Shown in pieces: positions 9,487 to 18,184 of a stretch of 64,000 nucleotides of DNA. Made by a program: the position numbers and the translations under genes. The notes beneath the pieces are model-generated. The model saw only the letters and a program-made list of their open reading frames with translations. It ran no database searches and was not told the origin of the DNA. The DNA is from Dysgonomonas sp. PF1-14 (GTDB taxonomy: Bacteria > Bacteroidota > Bacteroidia > Bacteroidales > Dysgonomonadaceae): contig NZ_JARXWN010000003.1 in NCBI RefSeq assembly GCF_029892965.1, forward strand, positions 310,001 through 374,000, written 5' to 3'. Position 1 is the first letter of the stretch. Every line of letters starts with the position of its first letter.

Positions 9487-10653
9487 ATGAAAGTACTCCG
9501 TGTTATATGCAGTATGGACCCTAAGAGTGGTGGACCTTGTCAAGGCATACGCAATTCTATTCCGGCCCTCCAAGAGAAAGGAGTAGAGAATGAGGTCCTT
9601 TGTTTTGATGCGCCGGATGCGGACTATTTAGGATCTGATAATTTTCCTATATATACTATCGGTCCCGCTAAAGGACCATATGCATATTGTCCAAAGTTGA
9701 AAAAATGGCTCTTAGATAATATGCTAAGATACGACGTTGTAATGATACATGGACTCTGGCTATATCATAGTTATGGGACTTATAAAATCTGGATGGATTA
9801 TAAAAAAAGAAACCACAAGGTCCCTCGATTATACGTTATGCCACATGGAATGCTTGATCCATACTTCCAAAAAGCAAAAGGGCGAAAGATTAAAGCGATA
9901 CGTAATTGGTTTTTTTGGAAATTAATAGAGAGACACCTTGTCAATGAATCTGATGGTCTCTTGTTTACTTGTGAGGAGGAATTATTATTAGCCCGTAAAA
10001 CATTCTCTCCATATAAGCCAAAACAAGAATTAAATATAGGCTACGGGATCTTGCCACCACCCGAATTTAAAGAAGAAATGACACAAAATTTTTCTGAGAA
10101 ATGTGAGGGTTGGAATCGAAAACCGTTTTTTCTCTTTCTCAGTCGTATCCATGAAAAGAAAGGTGTTGATATGTTAGTAAAGGTTTATTTACAACTGTAT
10201 AGAGAAAATCCGGATATACCCCAGCTTGTAATAGCTGGACCCGGTTTAGAAACTCCATATGGGCAACATGTCAAAGCGTTGACTGGTGGGAATAATAATA
10301 TACTATTTCCGGGAATGCTATCAGGGGAAACAAAATGGGGAGCATTCTATAATTGCGAAGTATTTGTGCTGCCTAGTCATCAGGAAAATTTTGGAATAGC
10401 TATAGTAGAAGCTATGGCTTGCCAAAAAGCGGTTTTGATAACGGATAAAGTCAATATCTGGCGTGAAATAGCCAATGGTGATGGAGGATTGATTTGTTCT
10501 GATACAATCGAAGAAATATATGATATGTTGAGTAAATGGCTATCTTTGACTAATAAAGAGAAGGAAAATATGAACAATAGCGCGGGAAAGCTTTTTTTTG
10601 ATTTTTTTGGAATAAATGAATTCGCAAAAAAACTATTGTTTTTTTTGGGCTGA
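9487..10653 (+). CDS. Glycosyltransferase family 4
   Basis: A 388-residue GT-B retaining glycosyltransferase. N-terminal features are MKVLRVICSMDPKSGGPCQGIRNSIP and the HGLWLYHSYGTYKIW block near residue 90. The C-terminal half has FFLFLSRIHEKKGVDML (near 213-230) and the intact EX7E motif in PSHQENFGIAIVEAMACQ (near 297-315). These features match the GT4 subgroup common in EPS loci, often annotated as WcaI/WcaL-like. The last 70 bases contain several runs of seven or eight T or A, so slippage there could alter only the extreme C-terminus. It sits in the middle of the capsule cluster. Confidence 0.9.
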   Translation: MKVLRVICSMDPKSGGPCQGIRNSIPALQEKGVENEVLCFDAPDADYLGSDNFPIYTIGPAKGPYAYCPKLKKWLLDNMLRYDVVMIHGLWLYHSYGTYKIWMDYKKRNHKVPRLYVMPHGMLDPYFQKAKGRKIKAIRNWFFWKLIERHLVNESDGLLFTCEEELLLARKTFSPYKPKQELNIGYGILPPPEFKEEMTQNFSEKCEGWNRKPFFLFLSRIHEKKGVDMLVKVYLQLYRENPDIPQLVIAGPGLETPYGQHVKALTGGNNNILFPGMLSGETKWGAFYNCEVFVLPSHQENFGIAIVEAMACQKAVLITDKVNIWREIANGDGGLICSDTIEEIYDMLSKWLSLTNKEKENMNNSAGKLFFDFFGINEFAKKLLFFLG

Positions 10654-10671
10654 TTTAAGTGTATATGAATT

Positions 10672-11565
10672 ATGGAAGATAGTACTAATGTCATACCAAT
10701 AGTTATCTGTGGTGATAAAAATGTTGAGATAGGCTTACATGTTACTTTATTTTCATTGCTCAGTCATTCAACAGGGAGTTTTCATAATATTTATTTTATA
10801 AATAAAGGTTATAATGATTCCGATCTCAATAAGTTAAATAATTCTTTATCCCAGTTCAGGCAAAGGTATGAAGTTATATCTGTGCCATATATGGGAGACT
10901 TCGAAGGTCTTAAAAGCTTGCATGGGAATAAATTTGCTTATGCTAAGCTTTTAATTCCAGAATTAGTGGGAGAAAACAAGGTAATATATTTGGACTTAGA
11001 TATATTAGTTAATACAGATATTGTAGGACTATATAATTTACCGCTATATGATTATATAGTTGCAGCAGTCATAGAGTGTCGCATGTCGAATACATTGGAA
11101 AAAACACTATATAACTCTCTTGAGATCGATATGAATGCTGCTTATTTTAATTCAGGTATTATGGTTATTGATTGTAAGAGGTGGAGGGAAAACAGAATTA
11201 CGGAGAAGTGTCTCGAATTTGCAGAGCAACATTCTGATAAACTTAAAACAGCAGACCAGACTGTGTTGAACTATTATTTTTATAATAATTTTCAGAAATT
11301 ACCACACAAGTTTAATATAATGATATCAAATAGGATATCTTATAAGGAATATGCACTTCAAGAAGGTATTTATCACTTTTACGGTCGTCCGAAACCTTGG
11401 GATTTATTCGCGGAATTTATTCATCCGCAATATGAACTATATAAGGGAACATTAAATAAGACTATCTTTAATGAGTATAGATCGTACAAAAATATAACGA
11501 AGATTTCAGTGAGAAAGATGCTAAAAACGTACAAGAGTTATATAAAAGTTTTATTTAAATTATAA
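10672..11565 (+). CDS. Glycosyltransferase family 8
   Basis: A 297-residue GT-A fold retaining transferase resembling LgtC/GspA-type galactosyl- or glucosyltransferases. The metal-binding DxD motif is in VIYLDLDILVNTDI (near 103-116). Further family landmarks are FNSGIMVIDCKRWREN (near 161-176), DQTVLNYYF (near 200) and a late HFYGRPKPW segment that supplies the second metal ligand. The start ATG at 10672 follows the previous gene by 18 bp. It would add a hexose from UDP-sugar to the growing repeat unit at the cytoplasmic membrane face; the hexose is not determined. Confidence 0.92.
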   Translation: MEDSTNVIPIVICGDKNVEIGLHVTLFSLLSHSTGSFHNIYFINKGYNDSDLNKLNNSLSQFRQRYEVISVPYMGDFEGLKSLHGNKFAYAKLLIPELVGENKVIYLDLDILVNTDIVGLYNLPLYDYIVAAVIECRMSNTLEKTLYNSLEIDMNAAYFNSGIMVIDCKRWRENRITEKCLEFAEQHSDKLKTADQTVLNYYFYNNFQKLPHKFNIMISNRISYKEYALQEGIYHFYGRPKPWDLFAEFIHPQYELYKGTLNKTIFNEYRSYKNITKISVRKMLKTYKSYIKVLFKL

Positions 11566-11572
11566 TTTTTTA

Positions 11573-12124
11573 ATGAATCAACAGCTTAATGATACAGAAC
11601 GTTGGCCTTTTCCTTTCAAAGATTATCTTTATAGGATTATATGGGGAATTGTTAAAAGTACAATATGGAGGTTGTGTTGGCATCGTTTCTGTTATCTAAG
11701 AATGTTCCTATTAAAATGTATGGGAGCCAATGTTAGCTATACAAGCATGGCATTTGGATCGACAGATATCAGTAGGCCATGGGACTTAACAATTGGACGT
11801 TATGTAGCTCTTGGCCCTAGAGTCCGTATATATAATCTTAATAAAATAAAGATAGGAGATAATACCGTGATATCTCAAGATGTTTATTTGTGTGGGGGAA
11901 CACATGATTATACGGATGGAACTTTGCCGTTATTACGAAAAGATATAACAATAGAGAAGAATGTTTGGATTTGTGCAGGAGCATTTATTTCACCTGGAGT
12001 TACAATCGGAGAAGGAGCTATAGTCGGAGCGCGGGCTGCTGTTTTTAAGGATGTCGAACCTTGGACTATAGTCGGAGGAAATCCCGCAAAATTTATAAAA
12101 AAAAGAGTCATAGTTAATCATTGA
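11573..12124 (+). CDS. WcaF-like left-handed beta-helix acetyltransferase
   Basis: A 183-residue hexapeptide-repeat acyltransferase. Repeats run from about residue 75 to the end (IGDNTVIS, IEKNVWIC, ISPGVTIG, EGAIVGA, and the closing TIVGGNPAKFIKKR). The conserved CGGTHDY segment carries the likely catalytic His. N-terminal residues (PFPFKDYLYRIIW) match colanic-acid WcaF-type proteins. It probably O-acetylates a sugar in the capsule repeat, using acetyl-CoA in the cytoplasm. The flanking GT genes are 7 bp and 3 bp away. Confidence 0.88.
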   Translation: MNQQLNDTERWPFPFKDYLYRIIWGIVKSTIWRLCWHRFCYLRMFLLKCMGANVSYTSMAFGSTDISRPWDLTIGRYVALGPRVRIYNLNKIKIGDNTVISQDVYLCGGTHDYTDGTLPLLRKDITIEKNVWICAGAFISPGVTIGEGAIVGARAAVFKDVEPWTIVGGNPAKFIKKRVIVNH

Positions 12125-12127
12125 ATT

Positions 12128-13042
12128 ATGGTTTCAGATCTTACGATAATAGTTCTTACTTTTAATGAAGAAGATAATATCCGTAGATGCTTAGATAGCA
12201 TTAAGGGTATAACAGATAAAATACTTGTTGTTGACTCGGGCTCAACAGATAAGACCTTAGATATCTTACAAGAATATAAAGTAGAAATCCTTTCACATCC
12301 CTTTGATAATTATTCTCAACAAAGAAACTGGGCTCAAGTGAATAATCCGTTCAATACAGAATGGGTTTTCCATCTTGATGCAGGAGAATGTTTTTCCTCT
12401 GAACTGAAAAGGTGGATATTAGAAGACTTTGATCCGCTTGCCGATTATGACGGATATATGTTTTGCCGGCGGATGATTTTTTTAGGAAGGTGGATAAAAC
12501 ATGGAGGACAATACCCGATCTATCATATGAGATTGTTTAAAGCAGATAAAGGGAAATGTGAAGAAAAAGTATATGATCAGCATTATATTCTTGATGGAAA
12601 AAAATATGTAGTAAAAAAGGGTATTGACTTGATAGACTATATGATCAGTGATTTAAGATCCTTTACTATAAAGCACAATAAATGGGCGATAATGGAGGCG
12701 GCAGAAACAATAATGATAGGAGAGACAGGTGATGTAAAAGCCAGTATAGGAGGTAATCCCATAGAAAAAAGGAGGTGGCTTAAAAACAATGTTTTTCAGA
12801 AGGTTCCATTATTTCTCCGGAGTTTTCTATACTTTAATTATCGTTATTTTTTGTGTTTGGGCTTCTTAGATGGTAAAGAGGGGCTTGTGTGTCATTTTCT
12901 ACAAGGCTTTTGGTTTAGATTCATGGTAGATGCAACAATCCATGAACTCCGTCTGACAATGGATGATAATATAACCTTGGCAGATGCTTTATATAAGTTA
13001 TATGACTTCGATATAAACAAACTTATATATAATAACAACTAG
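12128..13042 (+). CDS. Glycosyltransferase family 2 (WaaE/KdtX-like)
   Basis: A 304-residue GT-A transferase. The N-terminal nucleotide-binding region is LTIIVLTFNEEDNIRRCLDSI with VVDSGSTDKTLDI near 37-49, typical of the WaaE/KdtX subgroup. The position of the metal-binding DxD motif reads HLDAGE rather than the usual LDADE, so the second acidic residue is displaced by Gly; the following Glu may compensate. The C-terminal half has membrane-associated hydrophobic stretches. It ends 1 bp before the WcaI-like gene. It is the last of the clearly AT-rich polysaccharide genes. Confidence 0.88.
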   Translation: MVSDLTIIVLTFNEEDNIRRCLDSIKGITDKILVVDSGSTDKTLDILQEYKVEILSHPFDNYSQQRNWAQVNNPFNTEWVFHLDAGECFSSELKRWILEDFDPLADYDGYMFCRRMIFLGRWIKHGGQYPIYHMRLFKADKGKCEEKVYDQHYILDGKKYVVKKGIDLIDYMISDLRSFTIKHNKWAIMEAAETIMIGETGDVKASIGGNPIEKRRWLKNNVFQKVPLFLRSFLYFNYRYFLCLGFLDGKEGLVCHFLQGFWFRFMVDATIHELRLTMDDNITLADALYKLYDFDINKLIYNNN

Positions 13043-13043
13043 C

Positions 13044-14267
13044 ATGCGCATCCTCATCTACGGCATAAACTATACACCCGAGCTTACCGGCATAGGCAAG
13101 TACACAGGAGAAATGTCCTCGTGGCTGGCGACGCAGGGTTATGACGTAAGCGTGATTACCGCCATGCCATATTATCCCGAGTGGGAAGTCGCCCCGCAAT
13201 ATCAGAACAGGTGGTGGCACAAGGAAATCATAGATGGCGTTAAGGTCTACCGTTGTCCATTCTATGTACCTGCAAAAGTAGACTCGAAAAAGCGTATAGC
13301 CCATGAGTTCTCTTTCCTGTGGAGCAGTTCGTTCCGTTGGTTTGCTGCACTGTTTAAGAAGAAATACGATCTGGTCATAACCGTATGCCCACCCTTTCAT
13401 ATTGGCTTTTCACCATATATATACTCTATATTCAAGAAAACCTCTCTTGTCTCTCATATTCAGGATTTACAGATAGATGCAGCAAAAGACCTGAACATGT
13501 TATCAAACCAGAAAGCGTTGAATCTGATGTTCAAAATGGAGAAGTTCCTGTTGCGTAAAAGTGACTATGTCTCTACCCTGACATCAGGAATGAAGAGTCG
13601 TGTCGCGAAAAAGGGAATCTCCGATGACAAGATCGTAATGTTGCCCAACTGGGTTGATATAGACTTCATTAAGCCATTATCGAAAAGCGAGTCACTGAGG
13701 GACAAGTTCAGCATTTCGCAGGACGATATCGTAATCCTCTATTCCGGCAATATGGGCAAGAAGCAGGGACTGGAGATATTACTCGAAGTTGCCGGACAAT
13801 ATAAAGATCAGCCACATATCCGCTTCATGATGGTTGGCTCGGGCGCAGAAAAGGATGCCTTGAAGAAGATGGCTGCCGATAAAGGATTAACTAATATGAC
13901 CTTTTATCCTTTGCAGCCTTACGAACAGTTATCAGCTTTGCTGGCGACAGCTGATTTGCATCTGGTGCTACAGAAAAGAGAAGCGTCCGATCTGGTGATG
14001 CCAAGCAAGCTGACCGGAATACTTGCTGCCGGAGGCTGTGCCATTGTGACTGCTATGCCCGGAACTTCCTTGTATGAGGATATCAGGAATAATAACATGG
14101 GCGTTCTCTGTGAGCCGGAGTCAGTTGCTGCACTGAAGAATGCCATAGATACGGCTTTAGCTTCCGATCTGACGCAAATAAGAACTAATGCGAGGCAATA
14201 TGCTGAGAATCATCTGAACAGAGATAAGATACTTTCACAATTTATAGATAAAGTAAAAAATAACTAA
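13044..14267 (+). CDS. wcaI: WcaI-like GT4 glycosyltransferase
   Basis: A 407-residue GT4 enzyme of the colanic-acid WcaI family. The signature N-terminus is YGINYTPELTGIGKYTGEM with ITAMPYYPEW at about 40-50. The C-terminal half has LYSGNMGKKQGLEILLEVA (near 232-250) and EASDLVMPSKLTGILAAGG (near 313-331). It likely transfers a sugar early in EPS assembly. Its base composition is clearly less AT-rich than the upstream GT genes and matches the housekeeping genes downstream, so the composition boundary of the capsule insert falls at its start. The family is confident; the gene symbol is by resemblance. Confidence 0.85.
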   Translation: MRILIYGINYTPELTGIGKYTGEMSSWLATQGYDVSVITAMPYYPEWEVAPQYQNRWWHKEIIDGVKVYRCPFYVPAKVDSKKRIAHEFSFLWSSSFRWFAALFKKKYDLVITVCPPFHIGFSPYIYSIFKKTSLVSHIQDLQIDAAKDLNMLSNQKALNLMFKMEKFLLRKSDYVSTLTSGMKSRVAKKGISDDKIVMLPNWVDIDFIKPLSKSESLRDKFSISQDDIVILYSGNMGKKQGLEILLEVAGQYKDQPHIRFMMVGSGAEKDALKKMAADKGLTNMTFYPLQPYEQLSALLATADLHLVLQKREASDLVMPSKLTGILAAGGCAIVTAMPGTSLYEDIRNNNMGVLCEPESVAALKNAIDTALASDLTQIRTNARQYAENHLNRDKILSQFIDKVKNN

Positions 14268-14269
14268 TC

Positions 14270-14752
14270 ATGGCAGAATCACTATATATAGACACCGGTG
14301 CATCGAAAGCCGAGAAGTATGAATCCTTACTACCACAACTGAAAGGCTTGCTTACGGGAGAAACCGATACCATTGCTAATTTTGCAAATGTATCTGCCGC
14401 ACTGAAACAAGCATTCGGCTTCTTCTGGGTAGGTTTCTATATAGTGAAACACCAAGAACTTGTACTCGGCCCTTTTCAGGGTACAATAGCCTGTACACGC
14501 ATAAAATACGGAAAAGGTGTCTGTGGAACAGCATGGAAAGAAAAACGCACAGTCATCGTGGAAGACGTCAATCAATTTCCCGGACATATCGCCTGCGATG
14601 CTGCCTCACAATCCGAAATCGTAGTTCCCTTGTTTGTTCGCGATGAAGTAATTGCCGTACTCGATGTAGACAGTGATCACCTTAACCATTTCGACCAAAC
14701 GGATGCTCTCTATCTACAGGAAATAGTAAAGCTTTTAGAAGCCCAATACTGA
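14270..14752 (+). CDS. msrC: Free methionine-(R)-sulfoxide reductase, GAF domain
   Basis: A 160-residue single GAF-domain enzyme that reduces free methionine-R-sulfoxide in the cytoplasm. The three family cysteines are present at residues 75 (GTIACTRI), 85 (GKGVCG) and 109 (HIACDAAS). Their spacing of 10 and 24 residues equals that of the E. coli enzyme (84, 94, 118). GPFQG and SEIVVP complete the signature. It starts 2 bp after wcaI, so it may be read through from that gene, and converges with the transporter gene on the other strand. Together with the fused MsrB-MsrA at 41326-42258 the cell has at least three methionine-sulfoxide repair activities. Confidence 0.94.
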   Translation: MAESLYIDTGASKAEKYESLLPQLKGLLTGETDTIANFANVSAALKQAFGFFWVGFYIVKHQELVLGPFQGTIACTRIKYGKGVCGTAWKEKRTVIVEDVNQFPGHIACDAASQSEIVVPLFVRDEVIAVLDVDSDHLNHFDQTDALYLQEIVKLLEAQY

Positions 14753-14758
14753 ATCCTT

Positions 14759-16615
14759 TTAGAAAGGAAACAGTAACGGTAGTATCATTATCATTATTAT
14801 CCCCATGATGATCTGTAGCGGCAACCCTACCTTTACGTAATCCATAAAACTGTAGCGTCCGGCGCTCATCACCAGCGCATTCGGCGGAGTAGAGAACGGA
14901 GATGCAAAACACATACTTGCAGCCACCGCTACCGCAAACAAGAACGGATAAGGACTGACACCCATGCCAATAGCTGCTTTCAGGGCGATAGGCGTAAACA
15001 GTACCGCTGTTGCAGTATTACTGATAAACATTGTCAGCAGCGACGTACAGAAATATATTCCCGCTAGCAGAGCGTAAGGCCCCATATCACCCAGTTGCCC
15101 GACCAAGCTGCCCGAAATAAGCGTATCCACACCTGTATTCTGAAATGCAGTAGCCATCGGCAGCATAGCCCCGATGAGGACAATGCTTTCCCAGTTTATA
15201 CTGTTATATGCTTCTTCCACATTGCGCAGACACCCTGTAGCAACCATCAGAACTGCAGCAAGCATGATCGCAATCACCGATGGCAATACTTCGAATACCA
15301 TAGCCAGAATCATCAATAACATTATAATAGCAGCTATTGGAGCTTTCTGGTCGAGGGTAACCTTCGACGCTTCCTTCAACGGCTGACCTACCAGTACAAG
15401 ATCATCCTGCCTTTCGTCCAGATTGGCAAGATCTTTCCATGTACCCTGAATCAGTAAGGCATCGCCCGAGTGCAGTTTTGTATCTTTAATGTCCTGCATC
15501 TTATATTCGTTCTGGCGCTGAATACCCAGTACATTAACATTGTATTCTTCGCGGAAACGTATTTCTGAAATAGTACGGTTTATCAGTCTCGAATTGGGCA
15601 TGACAAAAATTTCGGCGATACCCGATTCCTGAAAATCGGAGAATGGTTCTTTGTCGTTTACCCTTTCAAAGAACAGATTGTTTTCAGAAACAAATCTTTC
15701 TATATTTTCCAGATCACCATGACAATATAGTATGTCATCTTTTAATATTGTCGATTTAGGGCCTGCAACTTCTTCCACCACATTTTTTCTGAATCTGGAA
15801 TTACCTACCTTGCGCACGATCTTGGTAATACTCACATCATAGTTTGTCGCGATTCTGAGTTCTTTCAGATTCTTGCTCAGCAGGGGAGAATCGTACCGTA
15901 CTTCTATCCTGTACGATTGCTGTTGCAACTGATATTCCTGAGCCAGTTCGATAAGTGACTTTCCCTGTTTCTTCTTATTGCCCGATGTATCGTTCTTCGT
16001 CACCAAAAATTTGGTAAGAAAGAAAAGCACTATAATACCTACCGAAAGTGCAACAAACCCTATCGGAGCAAAAGAGAAAAACGCCAACCCATCATAACCG
16101 GCCTCTATCAGTGCATTGTTTATCACAAGGTTGGGCGGCGTGCTTATCAATGTGAACATACCCATACTGCTGGCAAAAGCCAGAGGCATCAGGTAGCGCC
16201 GCGAATTGATATTGGCACTGGCTGCCATACTTATAATAATAGGCATCATCACCGCTACCGTTCCCGTATTGCTGACAAAGGCTCCTATCGAAGCCGTTAC
16301 AAGCATAATCAGTACAAACAGTTTATTCTCGTTGTTTCCTGCCAGATGAAGTATCTTACTACTTATCATCTTAGCCAGTCCGGTACGGAAAATACCGGCA
16401 CCTACAACGAACAGACCTACCATCATTATTACCACCGAGTTGGAAAAACCCGCCAAAGCCTCAGTCGGACTTAATATATCAAAAATGACCAGTGCCAGCA
16501 ATGCACAAATGGCCACGAGGTCGGAACGAACTTTTCCCTGCATAAAGAAAAATGCAGCGATAAATAAAATGATCAACGTAATGTTCATCGGAGTGAGAAG
16601 AGATGATAAGTCCAT
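14759..16615 (-). CDS. SLC13/DASS-type permease with two TrkA-C (RCK_C) domains
   Basis: A 618-residue inner-membrane transporter of the SLC13/citrate-sodium symporter group, probably for a dicarboxylate, sulfate or similar anion. An N-terminal bundle of hydrophobic helices (residues 1-205) includes FVSNTGTVAVMMPI and STPPNLVINNALI, the paired motifs of this family. Two cytoplasmic RCK_C regulatory domains follow (about 220-400, with ELRIATNYDVSITKIVRK and ISEIRFREEYNVNVLGIQRQ). A second membrane bundle contains FISNTATAVLFTPIA and FSTPPNALV. The substrate is not determinable. A TATCTTTG promoter sits 50 bp upstream. It converges with msrC, with 6 bp between stops. Confidence 0.9.
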   Translation of the reverse strand: MDLSSLLTPMNITLIILFIAAFFFMQGKVRSDLVAICALLALVIFDILSPTEALAGFSNSVVIMMVGLFVVGAGIFRTGLAKMISSKILHLAGNNENKLFVLIMLVTASIGAFVSNTGTVAVMMPIIISMAASANINSRRYLMPLAFASSMGMFTLISTPPNLVINNALIEAGYDGLAFFSFAPIGFVALSVGIIVLFFLTKFLVTKNDTSGNKKKQGKSLIELAQEYQLQQQSYRIEVRYDSPLLSKNLKELRIATNYDVSITKIVRKVGNSRFRKNVVEEVAGPKSTILKDDILYCHGDLENIERFVSENNLFFERVNDKEPFSDFQESGIAEIFVMPNSRLINRTISEIRFREEYNVNVLGIQRQNEYKMQDIKDTKLHSGDALLIQGTWKDLANLDERQDDLVLVGQPLKEASKVTLDQKAPIAAIIMLLMILAMVFEVLPSVIAIMLAAVLMVATGCLRNVEEAYNSINWESIVLIGAMLPMATAFQNTGVDTLISGSLVGQLGDMGPYALLAGIYFCTSLLTMFISNTATAVLFTPIALKAAIGMGVSPYPFLFAVAVAASMCFASPFSTPPNALVMSAGRYSFMDYVKVGLPLQIIMGIIMIMILPLLFPF

Positions 16616-16664
16616 AATTGAAGCAGATTTTTAATAGTTTCCTTTCAAATTTTGCTGATTCATA

Positions 16665-16672
16665 CAAAGATA
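16665..16672 (-). promoter_or_regulatory. Bacteroidetes -7 element (TATCTTTG) for the SLC13-type permease
   Basis: The minus strand reads TATCTTTG, an exact match to the TAnnTTTG consensus, placing a start of transcription about 40 nt upstream of the permease ATG at 16615. Confidence 0.6.
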
Positions 16673-16994
16673 AAAAATCCTGTATCAATCAACGAATCAA
16701 AAAGGATAACATTCTTGAAAAGATTAGAGAACTTTAGCCTTTTTTGCTAATTATTAATATGGATTGGATATTAATATAGTTATTAGAAAATAGCTGTTAG
16801 CTTTTAGCGATTATTCCTTTTTTCTGTCACGCTGACCGGTGGGAAAGGACTCTCCTCTCATAAGAGATACTTCTCCTTTTCGGGGCTTTGCAGCTCCCTC
16901 TCCCATTGGAAAGGGCTAGAGTGAGGAGGATTTTAACTAAAATGTAACGAATGTAACGTTTTTGCATTGTTTTTGGTTTTTGTTACTTTTTTTT

Positions 16995-17180
16995 AAGAGC
17001 CTGTTTAAATTTTATTCATTCAGGTTTTCAGAACTATTATTGGAATGATTTTTTCTTATCTGAAGCGCGAATAGCGGGCTATTCAAGCTGAAGAAAGGGA
17101 TAAATTTCACCAAAAGAGACTGGAAATGAACGAAAAAAGAACGATAACAAAATGTTTTGGTAAAATTTAAACAGGCTCTT
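16995..17180. mobile_element. MITE-like element A, 20 bp terminal inverted repeats
   Basis: A 186 bp non-coding element bounded by perfect 20 bp inverted repeats, AAGAGCCTGTTTAAATTTTA and its complement (17161-17180). A second copy lies at 34101-34281 and matches along its whole length. The centre carries a hairpin GAATAG-CGGG-CTATTC (17069-17084). There is no transposase inside; it looks like a non-autonomous derivative moved by an IS with GAGCCTGTTTAAA ends. No clear target duplication is visible at this copy. Confidence 0.8.
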
Positions 17181-17210
17181 ACTATTCTCTTTTGTAGCCT
17201 CTCTTTAGAG

Positions 17211-17387
17211 CAGGGCTGTTAAGTTCTGATTTCTATTCAATTAATTGCCTCCACTTTTAAGTGGAGGAATAAGGTTGATCATTCTGAAATGGCTTTAGCC
17301 AAATCAGATTTGACTAAAGTCTTCTTAAAGAATACTCCTTACCCACGCCTTAAAAGACGTGGCAACTCGCAGAACTTAACAACCCTG
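17211..17387. repeat. REP-type palindrome pair inside 18 bp inverted repeats
   Basis: Outer arms CAGGGCTGTTAAGTTCTG (17211-17228) and CAGAACTTAACAACCCTG (17370-17387) are inverted with one mismatch. Inside are two perfect or near-perfect palindromes: CCTCCACTTTTAAGTGGAGG (17248-17267) and CCACGCCTTAAAAGACGTGG (17343-17362). Between them are GGCTTTAGCC and GACTAAAGTC units. The CCTCC/CCACG palindrome pair recurs at 52977-53089 and 53907-54042, and partly at 27495-27558. It resembles REP/BIME sequences mobilised by Y1-type transposases, but none is encoded in the window. Confidence 0.75.
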
Positions 17388-17414
17388 TCCTATGGGGAGG
17401 TTTGGAAGGGCTGC

Positions 17415-17978
17415 TTATAATATTACCGTTGTGTATCTGTCGTCATCGTCAGTCTCGCCATTGTCCTGCTGACGGATTTCGTGGGGCTGTGGGCTTGTCA
17501 CCTTATCCAGAAATTTATTCACCATCTGTGTGGAGGCTTCCACATCGGCATCTTTCGGGAATTTTAGGACAAAAGGCCTGCTGGTCTGTTCGGTTTCTTT
17601 TTGCTTTTCACGCTTCTTGTCCTGACGGTCGAGTACGAGTTTCATCACATGTGCTCCCGGTGCACGCTTGCGTTTGGTCACCACGCGGTTCTTTATTTTC
17701 TCGCCGCCCCAGCCATCGTCTTCGTAGGTGATGCGTTCGGTAACTTCTATGTAGCCTTCGAGCTGGTCGCGCAGGGAGTGGCGCACAAGGGTGGCAAGGG
17801 CTTCGTCGCGGCGGTCTTCGGCTTCTTCTATGGCTCGGCGGAAATCGCTACGGGTTTTCTTCCAATCGTAGAAGGTTTTGGTAGTCAGTTTCAGGGTTCT
17901 GCAAATTTCGGTGATGGTGTAGCTGTCCTGTTCTATCAGTTTTACTATTTTTTCAACAAGTCTATCGCTGTATTTCAT
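17415..17978 (-). CDS. HTH protein resembling phage terminase small subunit
   Basis: A 187-residue protein starting MKYSDRLVEKIVKLIEQDSYT. Residues 1-45 form a helix-turn-helix (ITEICRTLKLTTKTFYDWKKT) like those of terminase small subunits and transposase-type HTH domains. A charged helical region follows (EEAEDRRDEALATLVRHSLRDQLEGY), then a basic segment (VVTKRKRAPGAHVMKLVLDRQDKKREKQKE) and an acidic tail. No large terminase or other phage gene is near, so packaging is unlikely; a DNA-binding regulatory role is inferred. The paralogue at 44893-45555 shares the same layout (KYSEELVER, ITQICKDLHIGRQAFYNWMED, MERRDETL). Upstream, 195 bp away and divergent, is a small-RNA gene; the paralogue has the same arrangement at 190 bp. 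Confidence 0.72.
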   Translation of the reverse strand: MKYSDRLVEKIVKLIEQDSYTITEICRTLKLTTKTFYDWKKTRSDFRRAIEEAEDRRDEALATLVRHSLRDQLEGYIEVTERITYEDDGWGGEKIKNRVVTKRKRAPGAHVMKLVLDRQDKKREKQKETEQTSRPFVLKFPKDADVEASTQMVNKFLDKVTSPQPHEIRQQDNGETDDDDRYTTVIL

Positions 17979-18148
17979 GCTTTCAAAATTTTTTAGTGAA
18001 TACTTTTTCGGTATTGATAAAGTTGTTTGAAAAGGATGAAAAGGTAACTGGACATATGACAGGGATCACAATCTATGATAATGCATATGCTCTATAAGGG
18101 TAATCTATATCTTAATAGATTCTTTTTATGAAGAAAATTATCAAAAAT

Positions 18149-18180
18149 ATGTTTTATAACATAAAAATGTCATATCTTTG
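18149..18180 (+). promoter_or_regulatory. Small-RNA promoter (copy 1) with palindrome over the -33 position
   Basis: The palindrome ATGTTTTATAACAT (18149-18162) is followed by the -7 element TATCTTTG (18173-18180). The same palindrome and spacing occur before copy 2 (44117-44148), and the palindrome with two more bases before copy 3 (45721-45752). Its position over the -33 region suggests an operator as well as a promoter; that is inference. Confidence 0.7.
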
Positions 18181-18184
18181 TACT

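Noticed and set aside
10570-10645. T7-T8 and A7 runs at the 3' end of a GT4 gene as a phase-variation site
   Set aside because: They affect only the last few residues, and T/A runs are expected by chance in this AT-rich locus.
14759-16615. Arsenite or Na+/H+ antiporter (ArsB/NhaD) identity
   Set aside because: The double RCK_C insertion and the paired SNTGTVAVMMP / STPPN motifs fit the SLC13-type permeases better; no ars genes nearby.
17211-17387. Possible CRISPR array
   Set aside because: The palindromes occur in pairs with different sequences, not as regularly spaced identical repeats with unique spacers, and no cas gene is present.
17415-17978. Prophage remnant
   Set aside because: The protein resembles a terminase small subunit, but no large terminase, capsid, tail, integrase or lysis gene lies nearby, and the paralogue is equally isolated.
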